Assembly (NCBI RefSeq): GCF_024449025.1
Contig: NZ_JAHLKM010000004.1
Coordinates: 62,001 to 126,000 of the forward strand
Origin: Natronomonas aquatica
Lineage (GTDB): Archaea > Halobacteriota > Halobacteria > Halobacteriales > Haloarculaceae
Length of the DNA: 64,000 bases
Reading direction: 5' to 3'
In this document: positions 8,947 through 18,608 of the stretch, in pieces
How positions within the stretch are numbered: position 1 is the stretch's first letter
Layout: every line of letters begins with the position of its first letter
Notes under the pieces: generated by a model
Told to the model about the DNA's origin: nothing
The model's database searches: none
The model's input: the letters and a program-made list of their open reading frames with translations, nothing else
Program-made: the position numbers and the translations under genes

Positions 8947-9207
8947 TTACGTGTCCTCAAAGAGTTCGTCGACGGCCGCCTCGGCCGCCTCGATAGCCGC
9001 CTCGGCGACCGACTCGGGGTCGGGCTCGTCGGGGGCGTTGAGATAGACGTCGACCTCGAGCGTTCCGGACTCGAAACGGACGGTCACGTCCATGTCGGTC
9101 ACGTCGGACTGTTTGTACCGCGAGAGAATGAGTCCCTCCGCGGCGTCGGAGGCGGCCTCGACGACCGCCTCGTCGGTCGGCTCCGCGGAGTCGGCTGGGT
9201 CGGTCAC
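8947..9207 (-). CDS. DUF3194 family protein
   Basis: A small acidic protein (86 residues from the GTG at 9207). It matches the archaeal DUF3194 family, with landmarks TDEAVVEAA, LILSRYKQSDV and DVTVRFE followed by an alanine/glutamate-rich helical tail. The gene follows prefoldin beta directly, a conserved archaeal neighbourhood, so it may work with protein folding or translation, but its function is not known. Another GTG at 9228 would add seven residues and overlap the prefoldin gene by 17 bases. I chose 9207 because the conserved part starts right after it and AAGG lies just upstream. Confidence 0.8.
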   Translation of the reverse strand: MTDPADSAEPTDEAVVEAASDAAEGLILSRYKQSDVTDMDVTVRFESGTLEVDVYLNAPDEPDPESVAEAAIEAAEAAVDELFEDT

Positions 9208-9211
9208 TGCC

Positions 9212-9616
9212 TTACGCGCCGCCGGCACCGGGACCGCCGGGGCCCATCGGGCCGCCGCCAGCGCCGCCGGCGCCGCCCTGCAGCATCTGCTGGAGTTCCT
9301 CCTGGAGGCTTTCGAACTGGTCTTCGACGCGCTCTTCCTGTTTGTTCAGCGTCTCGACGCGGACTTCGAGGCTGTCGACTTTCTCCTCGAGGTCGTCGTA
9401 GGCCTCCTCGTAGTCGGTCTCGATGAGGAGTTCGCCGACCTCGCGGTACATCTGCGCTTCGCCCTCCATCCCGTCGAGGGTCTCCAGCGCCGTGCGTGAC
9501 TCCTGAAGCTGTGTTTCGGCCTGCTGTTTCTGCTGTGCGACCTGCTGTGCGGTTTCCTGGAGGTCCTGAAGTTCTTCGATTTTCTCTTGGGCCTCCGGCG
9601 GAAGGTTACCCTGCAT
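9212..9616 (-). CDS. pfdB: Prefoldin subunit beta
   Basis: A 134-residue prefoldin beta. It has two long coiled-coil helices (about 5-50 and 70-112) flanking the short beta region ([13 protein letters not shown], typical of PfdB). The tail is a Gly/Met/Pro-rich GGAGG run of about 20 residues. The beta subunits form the core of the archaeal alpha2-beta4 prefoldin hexamer that passes unfolded proteins to the thermosome. The partner alpha subunit is not in this window. It is co-transcribed with DUF3194. Confidence 0.95.
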   Translation of the reverse strand: MQGNLPPEAQEKIEELQDLQETAQQVAQQKQQAETQLQESRTALETLDGMEGEAQMYREVGELLIETDYEEAYDDLEEKVDSLEVRVETLNKQEERVEDQFESLQEELQQMLQGGAGGAGGGPMGPGGPGAGGA

Positions 9617-9743
9617 ACCATGATCCTCGGTTTCAGTACGGAAAAACCCCCACTTTTCGGTCCGGAGATCGGACCGACGTCGCTCCGATCGAGCCGTCCC
9701 GCGGGCGCCGATCCGGCCGGCGCCGGAGGACGCTACCGATTCC

Positions 9744-9750
9744 CATTTAA
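9744..9750 (+). promoter_or_regulatory. TATA box for ileS
   Basis: CATTTAA is centred 27 bases before the ileS ATG at 9774, implying a leaderless mRNA. Confidence 0.5.
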
Positions 9751-9773
9751 CACCGGCGGCTGATTGTGTCGGT

Positions 9774-12700
9774 ATGAGCAGGTTCGCCGAGGTCGACGAC
9801 CAGTACGAGCCGGACGCGGTCGAGGAGCGCGTCTTCGGGTACTGGGACGAGGTCGACGCCTACGAGCATACCAAACAGCACCGCGCCGACGGCGAGGACT
9901 TCTTTTTCGTCGACGGGCCGCCCTACACCTCGGGGGCGGCACACATGGGGACGACCTGGAACAAGACGCTGAAGGACGCCTACATCCGCTATCTCCGGAT
10001 GTGCGGCCACGATGTCACCGATCGGCCGGGCTACGATATGCATGGACTGCCGATCGAGACGAAAGTCGAAGAGCGGCTCGACTTCGAGAACAAAAAGGAC
10101 ATCGAGGAGTTCGGCGAGCGGAAGTTCATCGAGGAGTGTAAGTCCTTCGCCGAGGAGCAACTCGAGGGGCTCCAGGAGGATTTCAAGTCATTCGGCGTCT
10201 GGATGGACTGGGAGGACCCCTACAAGACGGTCGATCCCGAGTACATGGAGGCCGCCTGGTGGGGGTTTTCGAAGGCCCACGAGCGCGGGCTCGTAGAGCA
10301 GGGCCAGCGTTCGATCAGCCAGTGTCCCCGGTGTGAGACCGCCATCGCGAACAACGAGGTCGAGTACGAACACGTCGAGGACCCCTCCATCTACGTGAAG
10401 TTCGACCTCGTCGATCGGGACGGTTCCCTCGTCATCTGGACGACGACCCCGTGGACGATCCCGGCGAACACCTTCGTCGCCGTCGACGGCGAAGCGACCT
10501 ACCAGGCAGTCGCCGCCGAACGTAACGGCGGGACGGAGACGCTGTACCTCGAGGAATCCTGCGTCGAGGACGTGATCGAGCGCGGCGGCTACGACGGCTA
10601 CGAGGTTCGCGAGGAAGTGTCCGGCGAGGGGATGGTCGGCTGGGCGTACGAACACCCCCTCCGCGAGGAGGTCCCCGACGCCCCCGACTTCGAGGGCGCA
10701 CTGGAGGTCTACACCGCCGACTACGTCGAGGCCGACCGGACGGGGCTTGTCCACTCCGCGCCGGGCCACGGCGAGGTCGACTTCGAGCGCGGCCGCGAAC
10801 TCGGCTTCGAGATCTTCTGTCCCGTCGGGCCGGACGGCGTCTACAGCGACGAGGCCGGCACCTACGCCGGACAGTTCGTCGAGGACGCCGACGGGGCGAT
10901 CATGGACGACCTCGACCGGAAGGGCCTGCTCCTCGAACGGGACAGCCACCACCACGATTACGGCCACTGCTGGCGGTGTGATACGCCGATCATCCAGATG
11001 GTCACCGACCAGTGGTTCATCACCGTCACCGATATCAAAGACGAACTGCTCGCGAACATGGAGGAAAGCGAGTGGTACCCACAGGAAGCCCGCGACAACC
11101 GCTTCCGGGACTTCATCGAGGATTCGCCGGACTGGAACGTCTCCAGACAGCGCTACTGGGGGATCCCGATCCCGATCTGGGTCCCCGAGGAGTGGGACGG
11201 AAGCGTCGACGACGCGATCGTCGTCGCGACGCGCGAGGAACTCCAAGAGCGCGTCGACCAGGAGATCGACCCCGATTCGATCGACCTCCACAAGGGGACC
11301 GTCGACGAACTGACGATCACCGAAGACGGGACGACCTACACCCGCGTGCCGGACGTCTTTGACGTCTGGCTCGATTCCTCCGTCGCCTCGTGGGGAACGA
11401 TCGGCTACCCGAGCGACGAGGAGGCCTTCGAAAAACTGTGGCCCGCCGACCTGATCATGGAGGCCCACGACCAGACCCGCGGGTGGTTCTGGTCCCAACT
11501 CGGGATGGGAAGCGCCGCCCTCGATGAGGTCCCTTACCGGAACGTCCTCATGCACGGGTGGGCGCTGGCCGAGGACGGCCGCAAGATGTCGAAATCCATC
11601 GGCAACATCGTCGCCCCACAGGAGGCGATCGACCGCCACGGGGCCGATCCGATGCGGCTCTTTTTGCTCACGCAGAACCCCCAGGGCGACGATATGCGTT
11701 TCTCGTGGGACGAGATGGAGAACCGCCAGCGGGATCTCAACATCCTCTGGAACGTCTTCCGGTTCCCCTTGCCGTACATGCGGCTCGACGGTTTCGATCC
11801 CGACGAAACCCCAATCGGGGAAGCGGAACTCGAGACGGTCGACGAGTGGCTCCTCTCGCGGCTCCAGTCCGTGACCACGGAGATGACCGAACAGTGGGAC
11901 GCCTACAGACAGGACCGTGCCCTCGATGCGTTACTCGAGTTCATCGTCGAGGACGTCTCCCGGTTCTATATCCAGGTCGTCCGCGAGCGCATGTGGGAGG
12001 AGGCCGATTCGGCGAGCAAGACGGCCGCCTACGCGACGCTGTATCACACCGTCCTGGAGACGACCAAGTTGCTCGCGCCCTTCGCGCCGTTCGTCTCCGA
12101 GGAGATCTACGGGACGTTGACCGGTGAGTCGGGCTATCGGACCGTCCACATGTGCGAGTGGCCGACCGTCGACGACGACCTGCACGATCCGCAACTGGAG
12201 GCCGATATCGAAATCATCGACGCGGTCGAGGAGGCGGGATCGAACGCCCGCCAGCAGGCCGAACGCAAGCTCCGATGGCCCGTCACGCGGGTCGTCGTCG
12301 CCGCCGACGACGAGCGAGCCGCCGCCGCCGTCGATCGGCACCGCGATCTCCTCCGGGACCGGCTCAACGCGCGCGAGATCGAGTTGATCGCCCCCGACGA
12401 CGAATGGGAGGAACTCGCCTACAGCGCCCGCGCGGACATGTCCGTGCTCGGACCGACCTTCGGCGAGACAGCCGGCGAGATCATGAACGCGATCAACGCC
12501 GTCTCGGTCGCCGAACCCGACCACTCGGCGCTCGAGGACGCGGTCGCCCGGGAACTCGGCCGAGAGGTCGAGTTGACCGACGAGATGGTCTCGTTCAACA
12601 CCGAAACCCCCGAGGGGATCGAGGGGACTGCCTTCGATGTCGACGGCGAGGACCGCGGCGTCGTCTACGTCGACACGACGCTCACCGAGGACATCGAAAG

Positions 12701-12959
12701 CGAGGGGTACGCCCGGGAGGTCATCCGGCGGATCCAGGAGATGCGGAAGGAACTTGATCTCGATATCGAGGCGGAGATCCGCGTCGATCTCGACGTTCGT
12801 GACGACCGGATCGCGGCACTCGTCGAGGGGCACCGCGACCTCATCGTCGATGAGGTTCGGGCCGCCGAGCTCGGTGCCATCGAGGACGGCCACGAGCGTG
12901 TGTGGGACGTCGAGTCGGTCGAGATGGCGATCGCGATCGAGCCCGTCGCCGGGGCGTAA
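9774..12959 (+). CDS. ileS: Isoleucyl-tRNA synthetase
   Basis: A full-length 1061-residue class I aminoacyl-tRNA synthetase charging tRNA-Ile. The HIGH-type motif appears as HMGT within [11 protein letters not shown] (near 58) and the second signature as KMSKS (near 603). Between them lies the CP1 editing domain (about 200-400) with [11 protein letters not shown], which hydrolyses mischarged Val-tRNA. The anticodon-binding domain runs from about 690, followed by the archaeal/eukaryal-type C-terminal extension. Length and motifs fit the archaeal form. It is monocistronic from its own TATA box, and its stop codon overlaps the ATG of a broken surface-protein gene. Confidence 0.97.
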   Translation: MSRFAEVDDQYEPDAVEERVFGYWDEVDAYEHTKQHRADGEDFFFVDGPPYTSGAAHMGTTWNKTLKDAYIRYLRMCGHDVTDRPGYDMHGLPIETKVEERLDFENKKDIEEFGERKFIEECKSFAEEQLEGLQEDFKSFGVWMDWEDPYKTVDPEYMEAAWWGFSKAHERGLVEQGQRSISQCPRCETAIANNEVEYEHVEDPSIYVKFDLVDRDGSLVIWTTTPWTIPANTFVAVDGEATYQAVAAERNGGTETLYLEESCVEDVIERGGYDGYEVREEVSGEGMVGWAYEHPLREEVPDAPDFEGALEVYTADYVEADRTGLVHSAPGHGEVDFERGRELGFEIFCPVGPDGVYSDEAGTYAGQFVEDADGAIMDDLDRKGLLLERDSHHHDYGHCWRCDTPIIQMVTDQWFITVTDIKDELLANMEESEWYPQEARDNRFRDFIEDSPDWNVSRQRYWGIPIPIWVPEEWDGSVDDAIVVATREELQERVDQEIDPDSIDLHKGTVDELTITEDGTTYTRVPDVFDVWLDSSVASWGTIGYPSDEEAFEKLWPADLIMEAHDQTRGWFWSQLGMGSAALDEVPYRNVLMHGWALAEDGRKMSKSIGNIVAPQEAIDRHGADPMRLFLLTQNPQGDDMRFSWDEMENRQRDLNILWNVFRFPLPYMRLDGFDPDETPIGEAELETVDEWLLSRLQSVTTEMTEQWDAYRQDRALDALLEFIVEDVSRFYIQVVRERMWEEADSASKTAAYATLYHTVLETTKLLAPFAPFVSEEIYGTLTGESGYRTVHMCEWPTVDDDLHDPQLEADIEIIDAVEEAGSNARQQAERKLRWPVTRVVVAADDERAAAAVDRHRDLLRDRLNAREIELIAPDDEWEELAYSARADMSVLGPTFGETAGEIMNAINAVSVAEPDHSALEDAVARELGREVELTDEMVSFNTETPEGIEGTAFDVDGEDRGVVYVDTTLTEDIESEGYAREVIRRIQEMRKELDLDIEAEIRVDLDVRDDRIAALVEGHRDLIVDEVRAAELGAIEDGHERVWDVESVEMAIAIEPVAGA

Positions 12960-13232
12960 TGAGTGTCCGGTCGACGGTCCTTCTCGCGTTTCTCGTCGGC
13001 GCTTTGATGCGGGGGGCGGCCGTTCTCACCGCCTCCGCGACGGCGGCGACGGGAACGGTCGAACTCGAACACGGGCTCTCACAGTCGCCGACAGAGATCG
13101 AGCCGAACGAGCCGGTGACGCTGTCGGCGACCGTCGCATCCGCCGCCGATCGTCGACGAGCAACCCGGGTTCGGCCCGCTCGCCGCAATGCTCGCGCTTT
13201 TGCGGCTCGGCCTGCTCGCCGGTCGGGACTGA
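12959..13232 (+). pseudogene. Broken gene for a secreted PGF-CTERM surface protein
   Basis: The first frame starts at ATG 12959, overlapping the ileS stop. It encodes a signal peptide (STVLLAFLVGAL, cleavage near ASATA) and a short mature segment (VELEHGLSQSPTEIEPNEPV). After about 13142 that frame becomes an arginine-rich run. The +1 frame from about 13146 reads PIVDEQPGFGPLAAM, a hydrophobic helix and the end LAGRD, then stops at 13232. That is a PGF-CTERM archaeosortase sorting signal. A one-base shift, or a deletion not divisible by three, has separated the two ends. A normal member would have a much longer ectodomain. The call rests on the two recognisable ends; a sequencing error in a genuinely tiny protein is the alternative. 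Confidence 0.55.
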
Positions 13233-13256
13233 TACAGCGCGGAATCGGGCGGCCGT

Positions 13257-14090
13257 CTACAGTTCGTCGGCGATCGCCGGCGCGGCGCTGACCGACGAGA
13301 CCGCCCGCTCGATCGTGTCGGTGCCGTACACCGCCGCGACCCCGGCGGTTGCGATCTTGGTCCGGGCGTTGGCCGCCAGCATCGGGTGAACGCAGGTGAC
13401 GAACACCTGGTCCGGTGCCGAGAGCTGGGCGATCGCCGTGCTCATCGTCGAGCCGGTCGCGACGATGTCGTCGACCAACACGACGTCCCGGCCCGCGGTG
13501 TCGGCGTCGTTCGGCCGTATCTCGACGTCGGTATCGGAGTGTCTGACCTTCTCGAAGTAGTCCGTCTCGCCCGCTCCGTAGGCGTCCCGGACGGTTTCGG
13601 CCAGCCCGACCGCCCCGGCGTCCGGCGAGAGAAACAGCGGCTCGGCCAGCTCCGGCAGCGGCTCGGCCAGCCGCCCGGCGGCGTCGACGGCGCTACAGGG
13701 TACGTCGAAGAACTCACACACCCGCCTTTCGTGTGGATTGACGGTCACCACGTGGTCGGTCCCCGTCGAGATCGCCCGCGCGATCGCCCGCGCGGAGACG
13801 GGCTGGCCGGCCTCGAAGGCCCGATCCTGCCTGGCGTAGCCCATGTACGGGAGGACGGTGACGACCTCCTCGGCCCGCGATCGGGCGGCGTCCTGTAGCT
13901 GTAGCAACTCGACGTGTGCGGCATCGGAGACCGTCGAGGCGACGACGATCGCCCGCTCGTCGGTCTCGGGGATCCGAACGAGCCGTTCCCCGTCGGCGAA
14001 CCGGTCGTACTCGACGGCCGCGAGCGGTTCGCCGAGCTCGCTCGCGAGCGCCGCCGCGAGTTCCTGTGAGGTGGACCCCGGGATTATCAT
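13257..14090 (-). CDS. prs: Ribose-phosphate diphosphokinase (PRPP synthase)
   Basis: A 277-residue PRPP synthase. It transfers pyrophosphate from ATP to ribose 5-phosphate, feeding purine, pyrimidine, histidine and tryptophan synthesis. Landmarks are YDRFADGE near the N-terminus, PYMGYARQDR with the catalytic-loop neighbourhood, NPHERRVCEFF, and the PRPP loop VVLVDDIVATGSTM (about 205-218). It is a short archaeal form. ATG at 14090 is the first good start. It is convergent with the broken surface-protein gene; the next gene upstream on the same strand is the prenyl synthase. Confidence 0.93.
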   Translation of the reverse strand: MIIPGSTSQELAAALASELGEPLAAVEYDRFADGERLVRIPETDERAIVVASTVSDAAHVELLQLQDAARSRAEEVVTVLPYMGYARQDRAFEAGQPVSARAIARAISTGTDHVVTVNPHERRVCEFFDVPCSAVDAAGRLAEPLPELAEPLFLSPDAGAVGLAETVRDAYGAGETDYFEKVRHSDTDVEIRPNDADTAGRDVVLVDDIVATGSTMSTAIAQLSAPDQVFVTCVHPMLAANARTKIATAGVAAVYGTDTIERAVSSVSAAPAIADEL

Positions 14091-14206
14091 GGAGGGGGCT
14101 CGGTCCCCCGGGGGTAAACCGGTTTCCGTTCCCGTTGCTGTTTTGACCCACGTCCCCGCCCATCACCGCTCGCCGCTCACAACCCTGAGACTCACCGTCG
14201 TTCGTC

Positions 14207-15082
14207 TCACCGCTCGCGGACGACGACGAACTCCGCCAGATCCCGGAGGTACTCGACGGCGGTGCTTTCGCCGGGATCGGCCGCCGAAAGCGACGACAGC
14301 GCGGCGTCCGATTCCGAGCGCGCACGGGAGTTGACCTCCTCGGGAGTCATCTCGGTTATCTGGACGAGCGAGGGACGCTCCATCGCCGCGTCCTGGCCGG
14401 TCGGCTTGCCGAGTTTCTCGGCGTCGGCGGTCGCATCGAGGACGTCGTCGCGGATCTGGAAGGCGATCCCGACGCGCTCGGCGTAGCTTCCGAAGGCTTC
14501 GATGGTGTAGGTGTCGGCGTCGGCGGCGATCGCCCCCAGTTCCGCGGCCGCCCGGAACAGCGCCCCCGTCTTCCGGCGGGCGAGTTCGACGTACTCCGAT
14601 TCGGTCGTCGGCTCCGCGACGAGTTCGGTCGCCTCGCCCTCACCGAGTTCGACCATCGCCTCGGCGACGGCCCGCATCGCCCGGTCGTCGCTGCCGAAGA
14701 GCGAAAACGCCTCCCCGAGCAGCCCGTCGCTGGTCGCGATCGCGGGCCCGTGGCCGAACGCCGCCCAGGTGCTCTCGACGCCGCGGCGGAGTTCGGACTC
14801 GTCGATGATGTCGTCGACCACAAGCGACGCGTTGTGGACGAGTTCGATCCCGACGGCGAAATCGACCGCGTTCGCGGAAGCGGCCGACCCGCAGCCGTCC
14901 TCGCCGACCAACTCGCCGCCGGCCGCCTCGAAGGAAAGCAGCGTGACGGTCGGTCGGACGCGCTTGCCGCCCGAAAGCGAGACGTGCTCGAGCCGCTCTG
15001 TCATCGCGTCCGGCTCTGTCGACTCGAGGACGGCCTCCAGCCGCGACTCGACAAGCGCCCGACGGCGCTCGAGATACTCCAT
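14207..15082 (-). CDS. Polyprenyl (geranylgeranyl/farnesyl) diphosphate synthase
   Basis: A 291-residue trans-isoprenyl diphosphate synthase. The first aspartate-rich motif is DDIIDE (near 88) and the second is DDVLD (near 213). The substrate-binding GGKRVRP occurs near 38-44. It condenses IPP with allylic diphosphates to build the C15-C25 chains of archaeal lipids, quinones or carotenoids. Product length cannot be assigned from the residues near the first motif by eye. It is slightly short compared with the usual 330-350 residue haloarchaeal IdsA, so it may be a paralogue. It is divergent from the ligase-like gene at 15205. Confidence 0.88.
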   Translation of the reverse strand: MEYLERRRALVESRLEAVLESTEPDAMTERLEHVSLSGGKRVRPTVTLLSFEAAGGELVGEDGCGSAASANAVDFAVGIELVHNASLVVDDIIDESELRRGVESTWAAFGHGPAIATSDGLLGEAFSLFGSDDRAMRAVAEAMVELGEGEATELVAEPTTESEYVELARRKTGALFRAAAELGAIAADADTYTIEAFGSYAERVGIAFQIRDDVLDATADAEKLGKPTGQDAAMERPSLVQITEMTPEEVNSRARSESDAALSSLSAADPGESTAVEYLRDLAEFVVVRER

Positions 15083-15170
15083 AATTACGGTAGGGTCGGT
15101 CTCCGGAAGTACGTGACGGATACGACAGCGTGCGAAACCGACCTCGGCGGCCGTGTTCGTCCGCCAACGG

Positions 15171-15179
15171 CGATATATA
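15171..15179 (+). promoter_or_regulatory. TATA box for the gene at 15205
   Basis: GATATATAAAT lies about 28 bases before the ATG at 15205, fitting a leaderless transcript. The same 120-base spacer must also hold the promoter of the divergent prenyl synthase. Confidence 0.45.
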
Positions 15180-15204
15180 AATCAGCCCCGCCCGAACGTC
15201 CGGT

Positions 15205-15900
15205 ATGGACGTCCTCGGCGACGTGATCGCGCGTGACCGGCGCTCCGAGTCGACCGCACTCGCCGTGCCGGCGGTCGAGAGAGGCTACGACTACCGGCGG
15301 TTCTGTACCAGCGCCTGGAAGGCGGGGAACTTCCTCAGACACATCGGCGTCAGGGGCGGTGCCGGGGTCGCTATCGCGGACGACCCGATCCCCGAACCCG
15401 TCCTGACGTTCTACGGGGCGGCCGCCGTCGGCGCCGTCGTCCGCTTCGGTCCGTCCGCCGAGGTCAAAAGCGACGTTCGCGCCCTCGTCGTGCCGGCGGC
15501 GGATATCGACGCCTACGCGTTCGGCCCCGAGACGAAGGGCGTCGTTTACGACGATCCGCCGGCGGACCCGTCGGTCTCCTATTTCGAGCGCGACGTCTGG
15601 AGCGAGAACCCGACGGCGCCGCCGGATCAGGTCGCCCCGGCAGACCCCCTGCTCCGGGCGGACGGGGACACCTACACCCACGGCGAGGTACTCGGGGCGG
15701 CCCGCCGTGTCATCGACCGCGCATCGATCGACGGCGACAGCGTCGTCGCCGTCCGTGGTCCCTTCACGGATCCGACCGTCGTCGTCGCGGGGCTCGTCGC
15801 CCCGATCGTTGCCGGTGCAGAGATCACGATCGGACCGAACGCTGATGGGATCGTCGTCGGCGGTCCGAAGCCCGACGTCGAGACGGTCGAGATCGGATGA
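15205..15900 (+). CDS. Truncated AMP-ligase-like (acyl-CoA synthetase N-terminal-like) haloarchaeal protein
   Basis: A 231-residue acidic protein. The start resembles the N-terminal subdomain of AMP-forming acyl-CoA synthetases: RGYDYRRFCTSAWKAGNFLRH, then RGGAGVAIAD and LTFYGAAAVGAVVRF. The ATP-binding P-loop of that family (a TSGTTG-type segment) and the catalytic C-terminal domain are absent, so catalysis of adenylation is unlikely. Because the frame is intact with its own TATA box, it looks like a stable short family member rather than fresh decay. Function unknown; it could be a binding protein or a domain-loss derivative. Confidence 0.65.
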   Translation: MDVLGDVIARDRRSESTALAVPAVERGYDYRRFCTSAWKAGNFLRHIGVRGGAGVAIADDPIPEPVLTFYGAAAVGAVVRFGPSAEVKSDVRALVVPAADIDAYAFGPETKGVVYDDPPADPSVSYFERDVWSENPTAPPDQVAPADPLLRADGDTYTHGEVLGAARRVIDRASIDGDSVVAVRGPFTDPTVVVAGLVAPIVAGAEITIGPNADGIVVGGPKPDVETVEIG

Positions 15901-16030
15901 CACGGTCGGTCCGATGTAGCACGAAACGTCGGGTGCATCCCACACGCCCACTGCCTTCGTGAACCGAAACGACCGGTCAGATCGACCGCTCGCGACCTCA
16001 TATACCGTTCGGCTGATAAAAAGCGCGGAC

Positions 16031-16044
16031 GCTATTATAATAGC
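16031..16044. promoter_or_regulatory. 14-base perfect palindrome upstream of the Bat-like regulator
   Basis: GCTATTATAATAGC is a perfect palindrome in an otherwise GC-rich spacer (15901-16120), about 77 bases before the regulator ATG. It could be an operator, or a bidirectional TATA-like core element. No experiment is known to me. Confidence 0.35.
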
Positions 16045-16120
16045 TTGCGGTGTCCCTCCCGGGTCAACGGGATCGGATTTATCTCTCCCGGGATCCTTTC
16101 CGAAACTGAGGTCCGATGGT

Positions 16121-17713
16121 ATGACCGAACGACCGGCCGAACTCGCGACCCCGATGGGGGACGGAGAGCCCTTCACCGACGGTCCCGTCGTCGTCTTCAT
16201 CTGGCGGAACGAGTCGGGATGGCCCGTCGAGTACGTCTCGCCGAACGTCGAGCGACTGTTCGGGTACACGCCGGCCGAGCTCTACGATGCCGACCCGCCA
16301 TACGCCGAGTTGGTCCACGACGACGACCTATGGCGGGTGATAGAGGAGGTCGAACGGCACAGCGATCCGACGACCGATCGGTTCCACCACGAGCCCTACC
16401 GGATGGTGACGAAGGGCGGCGCCGTCCGCTGGGTGCTCGATTACACTCGAATTCTCCGCGAAGACGGCGAGATCGTCGGATACACGGGCTATATCGTAGA
16501 CATCACGGAGCGAAAGACACAGCTCGAATACGTAAACGCCCTCAACGCAACGATCCGGTCGCTGCACCGGGTGCTGATCGACGCCGACTCCCGGACGGAG
16601 ATCAACGAGGGCGTCTGTGAGGCGCTCGCCGAGCTGGACGGCTTCGCCGGGGCCTGGATCGGAACCGTCGATTTCCCCTCGGAGGGGATCGTCCCGGCCG
16701 CCCGGTCCGGCATCGAGGCGTCGTATCTCGACACGATCTCGCTTTCACCGGACGCCGACGTCCCTGCCCTGGCCGCCCGGGTCGCGCTCGGCGGTGTCAC
16801 GGACGGCGAACACCGCGTTCCCCACCCCGAGGGCGAGGCGGCCTGGCACTCGGCGGCGCTCTCGCGGGGTTACCGGTCGGTGTTCACCGTCCCGATCCGC
16901 CATCGGGAACTCGTCCACGGCGCGTTGAGCGTCTACGGGACCGAGCCGGACACGTTCGATCCCCGGATCCGTGAGATACTACTCGAACTCGGGACGCTCG
17001 TCGGGTACGCGATCACGGCGGTCGAACGCCGGAACGCGCTGTACGGCGACGGGAGCCGCGAACTCGTCCTCGAGGTGGCGATCGAAGACGACGACCCGCT
17101 CCGGACGCTCGCGCGCCGGCTTTCCTCGCCCGTCGAGGTCAGAAGCGTGAGCCGCCGGAAGGGCGACACCCGTCGGCTCTACTGTCTGATTTCGGATCCG
17201 GATCCCGACACCGCCATCGCCGCCGCCGAACGTGTCCCCGAAATCGAATCGATCGAGGCGCTCTCGGATGGGGCGTCGCCGATCTACGGGCTCGTCACCC
17301 GGGGGACGTGCAACGCCTCGAAGACCACCGTCCTCGGTGCGGGTTTCCGATCGATGACCGTCTCGGAGCGCTCGTGTGAACTCGTCGTCTCCGTCCGCCG
17401 GAGCCGCGATCGGCGGCGGTTCCTCGGGCAGGCGCGGGAGCTCTTCGGCGAGGCAGAACTCAAAGCCGAACGCGACGCGGCGCCGTCCGAGCGGATGCCG
17501 TGGGAGGCGTTGCTCGCGGGGACGCTCACTGACCGCCAGCGGGACGTTCTGAAGGCGGCCTACCACGCCGGATACTTCGACGGGAACCGCAAGCGGACCG
17601 GCGGCGAGATCGCCGATTCGCTGGGGATCGCCCAGCCGACGTTCTCGCGGCACCTGCGTGCCGCCCAGCGGAACCTCCTTTCGGCTATCTGGGACGGGCC
17701 GGACGTCGGTTGA
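16121..17713 (+). CDS. Bat-like regulator: PAS - GAF - bacterioopsin-activator - HTH_10
   Basis: A 530-residue protein. It has an N-terminal PAS domain with PAC extension (about 22-130; landmarks FGYTPAELYD and GYIVDITERK) and a GAF domain (about 150-300). A bacterioopsin-activator-type domain follows (about 315-450). The C-terminal HTH_10 is about 463-525, with LTDRQRDVLKAAYHAGYFD and the recognition region IADSLGIAQPTFSRHLRAAQ. This is the architecture of haloarchaeal Bat and its many paralogues, which sense light, redox or ligands through PAS/GAF and control transcription. No bop or carotenoid gene is nearby, so the target is unknown. ATG at 16121 fits the PAS domain start. Confidence 0.9.
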   Translation: MTERPAELATPMGDGEPFTDGPVVVFIWRNESGWPVEYVSPNVERLFGYTPAELYDADPPYAELVHDDDLWRVIEEVERHSDPTTDRFHHEPYRMVTKGGAVRWVLDYTRILREDGEIVGYTGYIVDITERKTQLEYVNALNATIRSLHRVLIDADSRTEINEGVCEALAELDGFAGAWIGTVDFPSEGIVPAARSGIEASYLDTISLSPDADVPALAARVALGGVTDGEHRVPHPEGEAAWHSAALSRGYRSVFTVPIRHRELVHGALSVYGTEPDTFDPRIREILLELGTLVGYAITAVERRNALYGDGSRELVLEVAIEDDDPLRTLARRLSSPVEVRSVSRRKGDTRRLYCLISDPDPDTAIAAAERVPEIESIEALSDGASPIYGLVTRGTCNASKTTVLGAGFRSMTVSERSCELVVSVRRSRDRRRFLGQARELFGEAELKAERDAAPSERMPWEALLAGTLTDRQRDVLKAAYHAGYFDGNRKRTGGEIADSLGIAQPTFSRHLRAAQRNLLSAIWDGPDVG

Positions 17714-17722
17714 TACCGACCG

Positions 17723-18103
17723 CTATTCGTTTCGCTTCCCGGCTTCCAGCCGGAGCGTCGCGCCGCCCGCGCCGGGATCGAACGCCGAGACGTCGGCGTT
17801 CGCGAAGACGTTCACCGGCGAGGCTGCTTTCGGTTCGTCGCCGGTACTCGCCGGCGTCGGCCCCCAGAACAGACAGACGGCGTTCCCCTGGGGCCAGTAG
17901 GCGAGCGCCCCCGGTTCGACCGTCGCCCGGGGTGACTCGGCCGGAACGTCGATGTCGGTCCCGAAGTACAGCTCCTCGCCCCAGCGGGTGGCCTCGCCCT
18001 CGATCGGGAGCGCGTCCTCGATCGCTCGGCGCGTCTCGGGGCTCCCGTCGTTCCATCCGGCCGACAGTTCGGTTCCGTCGACGAGCACGCGGAGATCGCT
18101 CAT
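17723..18103 (-). CDS. Cyclophilin-like fold protein (TM1367 type)
   Basis: A 126-residue protein resembling the small cyclophilin-like family typified by TM1367. It is a compact beta protein with ETRRAIEDALP, TRWGEELYF, PGALAYWPQGNAVCLFWGPTP and a C-terminal VNVFANADV strand. The family is structurally like peptidyl-prolyl isomerases but has no proven catalysis. The ATG at 18103 starts at the first beta strand; a longer frame to 18271 runs through the promoter of the divergent Rieske gene and was rejected. It is convergent with the Bat-like regulator. Confidence 0.75.
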   Translation of the reverse strand: MSDLRVLVDGTELSAGWNDGSPETRRAIEDALPIEGEATRWGEELYFGTDIDVPAESPRATVEPGALAYWPQGNAVCLFWGPTPASTGDEPKAASPVNVFANADVSAFDPGAGGATLRLEAGKRNE

Positions 18104-18188
18104 GGGACCGGATACGACCGGCCGGGTACATAAAAACCCGGCCGCGGTTTCACAAAGGGTTTGTTTAGCCGGCCGGTACCGAGCGTCG

Positions 18189-18608
18189 ATGGCTTCCCGA
18201 CGTGCCGTCGCTTCGATCGAGGACGTCCCTACCGAAACGACGTATCTGTTCACGCTCCGGGAGACCGACACCGACGAGGAGCGGGAGGCGATCCTCGTCA
18301 GGAACGACGCCGGGATCTATGCGTGGCTGAACTACTGTCAGCACTACACCCACATCAGGATCGACAAGGGCTCCGGTGCGGAGATGCGTGGCGAGGAGTT
18401 CATCTGTGAGAACCACGGCGCGTACTTCGAGTCCGACACCGGGTTCTGTAACTTCGGTCCCTGCGAGGGGGCGTACCTGAACGAGGTGGACGTCGCCGTC
18501 GAGGACGACACCGTGTATCTGACCGACGACGACTACGAGTTCGTCCGGGCGGGCCCGATCGAGAGCGACGCGACGGACCTGGAATCGAAGTCGAACTACA
18601 AGTTCTGA
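18189..18608 (+). CDS. Rieske [2Fe-2S] domain protein
   Basis: A 139-residue soluble protein with both halves of the Rieske cluster motif: CQH in NYCQHYTH (near 56-58) and CENH in EFICENHGAYFE (near 77-80). These supply the two Cys and two His ligands of the 2Fe-2S centre. There is no transmembrane anchor or oxygenase domain, so it is a stand-alone ferredoxin-type electron carrier or small regulatory subunit. It is divergent from the cyclophilin-like gene. Its 3' end overlaps the end of the convergent pabC gene by 13 bases. Confidence 0.88.
   Translation: MASRRAVASIEDVPTETTYLFTLRETDTDEEREAILVRNDAGIYAWLNYCQHYTHIRIDKGSGAEMRGEEFICENHGAYFESDTGFCNFGPCEGAYLNEVDVAVEDDTVYLTDDDYEFVRAGPIESDATDLESKSNYKF

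Noticed and set aside
10188-11639. A 483-residue minus-strand open frame inside ileS
   Set aside because: Antisense shadow of ileS, with no recognisable domain and low-complexity Val/Asp/Arg composition.
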